Assembly (NCBI GenBank): GCA_031284665.1
Contig: JAITXR010000326.1
Coordinates: 1-9,889, forward strand
DNA: 9,889 nucleotides
Reading direction: 5' to 3'
Origin: Paludibacter sp.
Lineage (GTDB): Bacteria > Bacteroidota > Bacteroidia > Bacteroidales > Paludibacteraceae
Both the position numbers and the translations under genes were made by a program. The first letter of the stretch is position 1; the number at the start of each line of letters is the position of its first letter. Shown here one piece after another: positions 1 to 5,377 of this stretch. The notes under the pieces are model-generated. The model had not been told where the DNA came from, ran no database searches, and was given only the letters and a program-made list of their open reading frames with translations.

Positions 1-3
1 TTT

Positions 4-43
4 AAAAGAATGTTTGCTTGTATGGCGGACATTCTTTTTTTTT
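4..43 (+). terminator. Rho-independent terminator of an upstream gene
   Basis: AAAAGAATGT (4-13) is the exact reverse complement of ACATTCTTTT (29-38). The stem can be extended inward through two G-U pairs and two G-C pairs to 17/25, leaving a loop of about 7 bases. The 3' arm runs directly into a run of T (35-43). This is the classical intrinsic terminator layout for a gene transcribed rightwards that lies outside the window. The 5' flank has only a short A run, so function on the other strand is less likely. Confidence 0.7.
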
Positions 44-46
44 ATA

Positions 47-54
47 TAATTTTG
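47..54 (+). promoter_or_regulatory. Candidate -7 promoter element upstream of mnmG
   Basis: TAATTTTG matches the Bacteroidota -7 consensus TAnnTTTG exactly and lies between the upstream terminator and mnmG. No well-spaced -33 TTG is visible (the nearest, at 18-20, is 26 bases away), and the leader to the start codon at 168 would be rather long. This is a candidate only. Confidence 0.3.
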
Positions 55-167
55 TGCCATAAATGCGAAGACTAAAAATTAGATTGTTCAAAAATGTATA
101 AAATCATAAATATTTAACAATCGAATATATAATTGACTTGCGAAAGTTGAATAAAAATTATACTTAT

Positions 168-2042
168 ATGACATTTAATTACGATGTAATAGTAGTAGGA
201 GCGGGGCATGCCGGAAACGAAGCCGCTTGCGCAGCCGCAAATCTGGGCTCGCGCACGTTGCTCATCACAATGGATATGAACAAAGTTGGTCAGATGAGTT
301 GCAATCCTGCGGTGGGCGGAATTGCCAAAGGTCAGATTGTGCGCGAAATCGATGCGCTTGGCGGGCAGATGGGAATTATTACCGACCTCACCGCAATTCA
401 GTTCCGAATGCTTAATCGTTCAAAAGGTCCGGCAATGTGGAGCCCACGTTCGCAAAGCGACAGACATAAATTTGTTGATGAATGGTTTAATACGCTAACC
501 AAAACTCCAAATCTTTCTATTTGGCAAGATACGGTTTTGGAGTTAATCGTTGAAAATCAAACAGTTATTGGAGTTAAGACGCTTTTAGGCGCATTATTTC
601 ACGCAAAATCTGTAATCCTTACCAACGGCACGTTTCTCAACGGATTATTGCACGTTGGAAAAACCCAATTTGCAGGTGGTAGAATTTCGGAGCCGGCAAG
701 TTTTGGCATCACCGAGCAATTAAAATTATTTGGCTTCACTTCGCAACGAATGAAAACCGGAACGCCAATGCGAATTGATGGCAAAACAATAGATTTTTCA
801 AAAACGCAAGAACAAAAAGGCGATACTGATTTTCATAAATTTTCGTATCTCAATAATGTAAATCGCCGCTTGAAACAAATCAGTTGTTGGATTACTTACA
901 CTAATGAACGCACGCACGAAATTCTGAAATCCTCTTTATCCGAATCGCCATTGTACAATGGTCAGATTAAAAGTATCGGACCGCGCTACTGCCCAAGTAT
1001 CGAAACAAAAATTATAACTTTTGCCGATAAAACTTCGCACCAACTATTTCTTGAGCCTGAAGGCGAAAATTCAAACGAATATTATGTTAATGGATTTTCA
1101 TCTTCTTTGCCGTTTCAAGTTCAAATTGATGCAATAAAATCGGTTGCAGGTTTAGAAAACGTGCATATATTTCGCCCCGGATATGCAATTGAATACGATT
1201 TTTTTGACCCTACGCAATTAAAACACACATTAGAAACTAAAATAATTAAAAATTTATTTTTTGCCGGACAAATTAATGGCACCACAGGTTACGAAGAGGC
1301 GGCGGGACAAGGACTGATAGCCGGAATTAATGCGCACTTAAAATGCGATGGAAACGACGCTTTTGTTTTGAACAGGAATGAATCTTATATTGGCGTTCTA
1401 ATCGACGATTTAGTTACAAAAGGAGTTGACGAGCCTTACCGAATGTTTACTTCGCGAGCCGAATATCGAATTTTGTTGCGTCAGGATAATGCGGATATGC
1501 GCTTGACCGAAAAATCGTATAAAATTGGTTTAGCATCCGCAGATAGATATTTGCAACTGCAAAACAAGCGCGACAGTCAAAAATCGCTTTTATCTTTTAT
1601 CCGAAAATATTCTATAAAACCTGCGGAGATAAATTCTTTTCTCGAATTGCATAATTCATCGCCACTTGCGCAAGGTTGCAAACTTGCCGAATTGGTAGCG
1701 CGCCCGCAGTTTGGTATTGCAGAACTTGCAAGCGCAGTGCCGGAGTTACAAACCGAAATTTCAAAAATTACCGAGCAGCCCGAAGAACTTATTGAGTCGG
1801 TGGATATATTATTGAAGTATCAAGGTTATATTGAACGCGAACAATTAATTGCCGACAAATTACAACGCTTGGAACATATTATTCTCAAAGACCGCATCGA
1901 TTATAATAGCATACATACTTTATCTACCGAAGCGCGCCAGAAATTATCCCGCATTAATCCGGACACAATAGGGCAGGCAGCACGAATTCCGGGAATATCG
2001 CCAAGCGACATTAATATTTTATTAGTCCTTTTAGGAAGATAA
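168..2042 (+). CDS. mnmG: tRNA uridine-5-carboxymethylaminomethyl modification enzyme MnmG (GidA)
   Basis: MnmG is the FAD-dependent partner of MnmE. Together they install the (carboxymethyl)aminomethyl group at C5 of the wobble uridine U34 in certain tRNAs, in the cytoplasm. The 624-residue product has the usual family length. Visible motifs are the Rossmann FAD loop GAGHAG at residues 11-16, the QMSCNPAVGGIAKG block, the signature GPRYCPSIE at about 271-279 with its conserved Cys275, and the second signature FFAGQINGTTGYEEAAGQG at about 364-382. Further on come TSRAEYRILLRQDNADMRLT, the MnmE/tRNA-binding LKYQGYIERE segment, and the C-terminal ARIPGISPSDI tail. I chose ATG at 168, giving MTFNYDVIVVGAG, because family members begin just before this beta strand; an in-frame TTG at 138 would add ten unsupported residues. 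A parS-like site begins 11 bases after the stop codon, consistent with the common origin-proximal position of gidA in bacteria. Confidence 0.97.
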   Translation: MTFNYDVIVVGAGHAGNEAACAAANLGSRTLLITMDMNKVGQMSCNPAVGGIAKGQIVREIDALGGQMGIITDLTAIQFRMLNRSKGPAMWSPRSQSDRHKFVDEWFNTLTKTPNLSIWQDTVLELIVENQTVIGVKTLLGALFHAKSVILTNGTFLNGLLHVGKTQFAGGRISEPASFGITEQLKLFGFTSQRMKTGTPMRIDGKTIDFSKTQEQKGDTDFHKFSYLNNVNRRLKQISCWITYTNERTHEILKSSLSESPLYNGQIKSIGPRYCPSIETKIITFADKTSHQLFLEPEGENSNEYYVNGFSSSLPFQVQIDAIKSVAGLENVHIFRPGYAIEYDFFDPTQLKHTLETKIIKNLFFAGQINGTTGYEEAAGQGLIAGINAHLKCDGNDAFVLNRNESYIGVLIDDLVTKGVDEPYRMFTSRAEYRILLRQDNADMRLTEKSYKIGLASADRYLQLQNKRDSQKSLLSFIRKYSIKPAEINSFLELHNSSPLAQGCKLAELVARPQFGIAELASAVPELQTEISKITEQPEELIESVDILLKYQGYIEREQLIADKLQRLEHIILKDRIDYNSIHTLSTEARQKLSRINPDTIGQAARIPGISPSDINILLVLLGR

Positions 2043-2052
2043 AAAATATATT

Positions 2053-2068
2053 TGTTCCACGTGGAACG
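2053..2068. promoter_or_regulatory. parS-like ParB-binding site 1 (GGAAC variant)
   Basis: TGTTCCACGTGGAACG contains the 14-bp perfect palindrome GTTCCACGTGGAAC (2054-2067). It matches the TGTTCCACGTGGAAC form of chromosomal parS known from pseudomonads and differs from the full 16-mer palindrome only in the last base. It starts 11 bases downstream of the mnmG stop. It is expected to bind ParB. A transcriptional hairpin role is possible but there is no T-run after it. Confidence 0.8.
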
Positions 2069-2079
2069 AAAAAATTGAT

Positions 2080-2117
2080 AATGTAGGAATTAAGAAAATT
2101 AGAAATGTAGGAATTAA
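2080..2117. repeat. Direct repeat of a 14-mer, period 24
   Basis: AATGTAGGAATTAA occurs at 2080-2093 and again at 2104-2117 with a 10-base AT-rich spacer. The repeat is exact. It lies between parS site 1 and the inverted-repeat element at 2141-2210. No function can be assigned; it may be a small duplication or paired binding sites. Confidence 0.6.
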
Positions 2118-2140
2118 TGACGGTACTAACAACCGCAGTC

Positions 2141-2210
2141 CGTCATTGCGAGGCGAAGTTTACCCCGACGTGTCCCGATTTATCGTGGATATGTCGGGGA
2201 AGCAATCCAG
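2141..2210. repeat. Nested inverted-repeat element, REP/MITE-like
   Basis: The element begins CGTCATTGCGAGGCGAAG and ends GAAGCAATCCAG. Nested complementary arms are ATTGC (2145-2149) with GCAAT (2202-2206), CCCCGAC (2163-2169) with GTCGGGG (2193-2199), and an inner CCCGAT/ATCG-GG stem with one bulged T. Its GC content is clearly higher than the flanks. The terminal words CGTCATTGCGAG and GAAGCAATCC are familiar from interspersed palindromic repeats in many unrelated bacterial genomes, so I read this as one copy of such a family. Copy number cannot be judged from a single window. Confidence 0.65.
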
Positions 2211-2233
2211 AAAAAAAACAATTTTAATCATAT

Positions 2234-2249
2234 TGTTTCACGTGAAACA
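2234..2249. promoter_or_regulatory. parS ParB-binding site 2 (consensus)
   Basis: TGTTTCACGTGAAACA is an exact match to the canonical chromosomal parS 16-mer. The palindrome is perfect over 20 bp (2232-2251). It lies 31 bases before the start codon at 2281, so bound ParB could also affect transcription of that gene. Confidence 0.92.
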
Positions 2250-2280
2250 ATTAAACAATTTATAAATAATATATTACTAA

Positions 2281-3357
2281 ATGAACTCTAATTTTAAACG
2301 TTTTTCTGTTTTGGCATTATTGCTGGGTTTTTATGCCACTGTATTTGCTGCCGATGTTGATACAACAATCATTAAAAATACCGGTTTCAACGATGGTTTT
2401 ATGCGCCCATTCAAAGAAAACTCATCTTTTTGGGCTGACACTTATCCGAATTTTGTTCGCGCCGCTTTCCCTAATGCGACAAACAGCGCAGACTACGACT
2501 ACGACAAAACCGGCGCAGCCCGGCGCAATTTTATTATTGCCGATTTGGGTGTGCAAGTTCCATTATGGAGCGGATATTTTGATAATAGAAAATTTGGAGT
2601 TGCTCTGGAGTTACCTTTTACTATTCAGACATGGATGGATATGTTCCAAAAAAGTACGGCGCCGCTGATTAATAGTGGATTTATGTTTGGCGCGCCCGAA
2701 ATCACATTTTTGCATAATCTAAATAAACCGTTTTTGGGGATAAAAAATTATTCGGTCAAATGGGGACCGTTTATGCACGAGTGTACTCACATGGGCGAAG
2801 AGCTGGCACTTTTTCGCCTTCGTGAAAACTTGGCAGTAAATCGTGTTAATCCTTCGTATTTTTTCAGCGATTTGGAAATTACGCTAAATGCCATTGGCGA
2901 TAGTCCTGACGAAAATCACAGTTTTCGCTTTGGTTGGTGGGCTATGTATAATTACGATTGGAACTGGTATCAAACTTTTGCCGATGAATGCGACGAAAGT
3001 CAAGTGAGTAAACCTTCAAAAAACTTCAATGAATATTTTGCTCAGTATCAATATCAAACCAAAGCGTTTTTCTCAAACTTTCAGGGAATAGTTTCGGGCG
3101 AAATCCGCAATAAGCAGCGATATATTTATCCGTCTTACGACTTGGATAATAATGGCGAATGGTTTGCAAAACAGTCGAAAGATGAGCGTGTATGGTGTTA
3201 TCATTTCGCGACCGGAATTAGATACAACAATATGAAAAATACGTTTTTCTCGCGTTTTGGCGTTGCTTTTGAGTGTTATTATGGTCTTAATCCATACGGG
3301 CAGTTTCGCAACCAACGCGATTTTCTTCAATACGGTTTTTCGCTGATTTTTGAATAG
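2281..3357 (+). CDS. Exported protein of unknown function, probable outer-membrane beta-barrel
   Basis: The 358-residue product starts with a good Sec signal peptide: Lys/Arg near the N-terminus, hydrophobic segment about 8-20, and a likely cut after VFA at residue 23. The mature chain is rich in Tyr, Trp, Phe, Asn and Asp, with alternating aromatic strands and no internal hydrophobic helix. It ends GFSLIFE, close to the aromatic C-terminus of outer-membrane barrels. Around residues 161-174, WGPFMHECTHMGEE carries H166, H170 and acidic residues. This recalls the H-x-x-x-H-x-G-(D/E)-E block I associate with DUF1207-type outer-membrane proteins, but that assignment is tentative. There is no Shine-Dalgarno sequence; the start follows an AT-rich leader 31 bases after parS 2. 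The downstream neighbours are convergent. No substrate or activity can be assigned. Confidence 0.75.
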   Translation: MNSNFKRFSVLALLLGFYATVFAADVDTTIIKNTGFNDGFMRPFKENSSFWADTYPNFVRAAFPNATNSADYDYDKTGAARRNFIIADLGVQVPLWSGYFDNRKFGVALELPFTIQTWMDMFQKSTAPLINSGFMFGAPEITFLHNLNKPFLGIKNYSVKWGPFMHECTHMGEELALFRLRENLAVNRVNPSYFFSDLEITLNAIGDSPDENHSFRFGWWAMYNYDWNWYQTFADECDESQVSKPSKNFNEYFAQYQYQTKAFFSNFQGIVSGEIRNKQRYIYPSYDLDNNGEWFAKQSKDERVWCYHFATGIRYNNMKNTFFSRFGVAFECYYGLNPYGQFRNQRDFLQYGFSLIFE

Positions 3358-3382
3358 GAGTTTTTTGCGATTATAAATTTAT

Positions 3383-3398
3383 TGTTTCACGTGAAACA
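3383..3398. promoter_or_regulatory. parS ParB-binding site 3 (consensus) in a 28-bp palindrome
   Basis: TGTTTCACGTGAAACA matches canonical parS exactly. The perfect palindrome extends to 28 bp (3377-3404). It sits between the stop codon of the rightward gene (ends 3357) and the stop codon of the leftward small gene (starts at 3404), sharing one base with the latter. The extended arms could fold as a hairpin in RNA from either direction, so a second role as a bidirectional terminator is possible but inferred. Confidence 0.92.
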
Positions 3399-3403
3399 AT
3401 AAA

Positions 3404-3568
3404 TCAAATCTCTTTTGGAAGTTTATGGCGAGCATAAATTTTTTTAGAAGGAACGATTTTGGTCTGATTAATCATTTTCCCGTATTTTTCGATTTCTTCT
3501 TTGCGACTGTCGCTTCGCGCTTTCTTGATTATTCCAAGGATGAAGTTTTTCTTTTTTTTCTTTTTCAT
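3404..3568 (-). CDS. Small basic protein encoded directly after tsaE
   Basis: Reading leftwards from ATG at 3568, I obtain a 54-residue product ending at TGA (3404-3406). It begins with a run of Met and six Lys, continues NFILGIIKKARSDSRKEEIE, and ends SKKIYARHKLPKEI. It is strongly basic and has no membrane segment or signal peptide. The start codon overlaps the tsaE stop in an ATGA arrangement, which implies translational coupling and cotranscription. The pattern KKARxxSRxEEIExxGKxxN...SKKxYxRxK resembles small conserved hypothetical proteins I believe occur widely in Bacteroidota, but I cannot name a characterised family. The charge suggests nucleic acid or ribosome contact; this is inference. 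The + strand frame over the same bases (3425-3748) is a shadow. Confidence 0.7.
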   Translation of the reverse strand: MKKKKKKNFILGIIKKARSDSRKEEIEKYGKMINQTKIVPSKKIYARHKLPKEI

Positions 3569-3984
3569 AATTCGGGGATAGAAATTATTCGCTTGCCATT
3601 ATTGTCTTCGTCGATTTTTACATTTATTACAGAGTCGGGTAGGAGAGAGGCGATATTTTCTGCCCATTCGAGCAGACATAAATTGCCACTGTATAAATAT
3701 TCTTCTGTGCCAATTTCTTTTGCCTCGCCAATAGTGTTGATTCTATAAAAATCAAAATGGTAAATTGTAGAGCCGTCAGATGTGGAGTATTCGTTGATAA
3801 TTGAAAATGTGGGACTGTTTATGCTTTCCTTTACGCCCAACTCTTCGCAAATGGCTTTTATAAAAGTTGTTTTTCCAACGCCCATTTTCCCATTAAAAGA
3901 AAAAATGCTGTTGTTGCCAATACTCGACACAAATTTTTTTGCGGCATCGTGTATTTGAGATAGTGAAACAATTTCGATAGTCAT
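3565..3984 (-). CDS. tsaE: tRNA threonylcarbamoyladenosine biosynthesis ATPase TsaE
   Basis: TsaE is the P-loop ATPase that, with TsaB and TsaD, transfers the threonylcarbamoyl group to A37 of ANN-decoding tRNAs (t6A) in the cytoplasm. The 139-residue chain shows the Walker A motif GKMGVGKTT at 32-40, the family block NSPTFSIINEY at 57-66, the HFDFYRI strand at 77-83, and the C-terminal LCLLEWAE motif at 102-109. All match TsaE in order and spacing, and the length is typical. The start at 3984 puts a short beta strand and helix before the P-loop, as usual. The stop overlaps the start of a small basic gene by ATGA, so the two are probably one transcript. The 134 bases upstream show no clear TAnnTTTG element. 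Confidence 0.95.
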   Translation of the reverse strand: MTIEIVSLSQIHDAAKKFVSSIGNNSIFSFNGKMGVGKTTFIKAICEELGVKESINSPTFSIINEYSTSDGSTIYHFDFYRINTIGEAKEIGTEEYLYSGNLCLLEWAENIASLLPDSVINVKIDEDNNGKRIISIPEL

Positions 3985-4086
3985 TAGTATAAGTTTGAAT
4001 AGTTTGAGTAATTACCTAATTAGTAGTCTTTTTCGTGTTTTCTTTTGATTAATATGATAAAATGCGGCTGCGGTTGTGTATTCCGC

Positions 4087-4118
4087 ACCGTGTACCGTGT
4101 TCCCTGTATCGTGTTCCC
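4087..4118. repeat. Short GTGT-type tandem repeat cluster
   Basis: CGTGTTCCC occurs at 4096-4104 and 4110-4118 (period 14). ACCGTGT also occurs twice back to back (4087-4093 and 4094-4100). The block abuts the stop codon of the leftward membrane fusion gene (4119-4121) and so lies in its 3' untranslated region. It is imperfect and short, and I see no hairpin, so its role is unknown. Confidence 0.45.
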
Positions 4119-5210
4119 CTATTGAATATTATCTATTTCCACCGGTGTATCGCTGTGCAATTGCATTACTCCTGTAATCAGCAGAGTATCTCCGATTGAC
4201 AAACCGCTGAGTACCTGAAGCGACGAAGCGGTACGGATACCTTTTTTAATTTCGCGTTGCTCAGCCTTACCATTATTATAGATGTAAACCAAGTCTCGCC
4301 CCATTTCGGCAGTTACCGCCATACTTGGAATAACTATCGCGTCGTTGATTTCACGGAGAATAATATCTACTGAGGCAGAATGACCCGGTTTTATCTTTCC
4401 ATCGCTATTTGGATAACTTGCGCGTACTTTCAGAGAGAGCGTGGCTTCATCAAGTTTCGATTCCACCGCATAAACTAATGCTTGATAAGTATTATTTTCA
4501 TATCCTTCGATAGAAAAATTTACTTTTGTACCTTTGTGAATGTTACTTTCTTGACGTTCGTTTACCGAAAATTCAAGTTTAATGGGCGAAATTTTTGTCA
4601 ATTTAGTGATAATTGTTTGAGGAGAGGCGTAAGCACCTTCGCTCACAAGGCGCAACCCGAGCACTCCATCGAATGGTGCGCGAAGTTCTGTTTGAGCAAT
4701 TCGAGTTTGTACAAGTTCGATATCAGCACGCAATTTTTCGAGTTCGGTATTTACCGATTCGTATGCTTCCTGGCTCACTGCATCTTTTTCGAGCAATGTT
4801 TTTTGCCTGTTTACGCGCTCTTGTGCCAATGGAAGTTGCGTTTTGAGTTTTGTTAATTCGGCTTGTAAAGGTTTGTCGTTTACTTTTGCCAGCAACTGAT
4901 TTTTTTGTACGGCACTGCCTTCGGAAAATAATATTTCTGTTATTTTGCCCGATGTTTCAAACGACAAATCAACTTCTTCGTCGGGAATGAGAATGCCTTT
5001 TGTCCGAAAATTATCAATCAGTTTTGAGTTTTTTATAATTTGAGCATTTACCAGGAGCGTTCGTTTGCGATTACTTTGCTTAGCGTTTTTGTCATTGCTA
5101 AGCGATTGATTATCTACCGACAATTTTTTATTTATTTGTGGATAAAAAATTATTCCAACAACAATCAATGCGATACCCGAAAATAGAATTATTTTACTTC
5201 GTTTTGTCAT
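4119..5210 (-). CDS. Periplasmic adaptor (membrane fusion protein) of an RND-type efflux system
   Basis: The 363-residue product has the HlyD/AcrA-like layout. A single N-terminal membrane anchor spans about 6-23 (IILFSGIALIVVGIIFYP) and a polar linker reaches about 50. The first lipoyl half-domain is about 80-111 (SGKITEILFSEGSAVQKNQL), the alpha-helical hairpin about 112-172, and the second lipoyl half about 175-200 (LRAPFDGVLGLRLVSEG). A beta-barrel domain covers about 206-285, ending KPGHSASVDI, and a membrane-proximal domain with VIPSMAV follows. Such proteins bridge an inner-membrane pump and an outer-membrane channel. I chose ATG at 5210 because it gives a charged MTKRSK start right before the anchor; the upstream in-frame ATG at 5249 adds 13 residues of less typical sequence. 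Unusually, no pump or TolC-like gene follows: the next leftward gene is tsaE. The substrate is unknown. Confidence 0.9.
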   Translation of the reverse strand: MTKRSKIILFSGIALIVVGIIFYPQINKKLSVDNQSLSNDKNAKQSNRKRTLLVNAQIIKNSKLIDNFRTKGILIPDEEVDLSFETSGKITEILFSEGSAVQKNQLLAKVNDKPLQAELTKLKTQLPLAQERVNRQKTLLEKDAVSQEAYESVNTELEKLRADIELVQTRIAQTELRAPFDGVLGLRLVSEGAYASPQTIITKLTKISPIKLEFSVNERQESNIHKGTKVNFSIEGYENNTYQALVYAVESKLDEATLSLKVRASYPNSDGKIKPGHSASVDIILREINDAIVIPSMAVTAEMGRDLVYIYNNGKAEQREIKKGIRTASSLQVLSGLSIGDTLLITGVMQLHSDTPVEIDNIQ

Positions 5211-5307
5211 AATATACTGATATTTAATAAAATGAAAATTTATTTGCAAACAATTTGTTTAGTATTAGACCTTTTTGAGAAAGATAGTTTAATTTTTTCA
5301 CAAATTT

Positions 5308-5341
5308 TTGCTATTTCTTTAAGCAAAGATAAGTATCTTTG
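5308..5341 (+). promoter_or_regulatory. Candidate promoter of the S1/P1-type nuclease gene
   Basis: TATCTTTG at 5334-5341 is an exact TAnnTTTG -7 element. A TTG at 5308-5310 lies 23 bases upstream, at the long end of the spacing I recall for Bacteroidota promoters. Transcription would begin at about 5347-5350, leaving a short A-rich leader of about 30 bases before ATG 5378. The -7 element sits in the right arm of the inverted repeat at 5322-5343. Confidence 0.5.
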
Positions 5342-5343
5342 CT
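5322..5343. promoter_or_regulatory. Palindrome carrying -7 elements on both strands
   Basis: AGCAAAGAT (5322-5330) and ATCTTTGCT (5335-5343) are perfect 9-bp inverted arms around AAGT. The + strand reads TATCTTTG (5334-5341), and the - strand also reads TATCTTTG (complement of 5324-5331), each an exact TAnnTTTG match. The site lies between the leftward membrane fusion gene and the rightward nuclease gene. It could be a divergent promoter core, an operator for a dimeric regulator, or both. The leftward -33 element is weak: TTTG is the complement of 5356-5359, 24 bases away. Confidence 0.45.
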
Positions 5344-5377
5344 CAAATGTAACATCAAAATCAAAATTATAAAAAAA

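Noticed and set aside
138..167. TTG start at 138 for mnmG, adding ten residues
   Set aside because: Family members begin at the beta strand encoded from ATG 168; the extension is low-complexity and has no supporting signal.
2773..2802. Secreted zinc metalloprotease based on HECTH
   Set aside because: No downstream third ligand arrangement of a zincin is evident and the rest of the chain looks like a beta-barrel.
3425..3748. 107-residue open frame on the + strand
   Set aside because: It is antisense to tsaE and the small basic gene, both of which have recognisable or coupled coding frames; the product is Phe/Ser rich without a known motif.
4482..4856. Open frames on the + strand across the efflux adaptor
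   Set aside because: They are antisense to well-defined lipoyl and hairpin domains of the membrane fusion protein.
5137..5145. Perfect DnaA box (TGTGGATAA, complement of TTATCCACA)
   Set aside because: It is a single copy inside the anchor-proximal coding sequence of the efflux adaptor, without companion boxes or an unwinding element, so it does not mark an origin.
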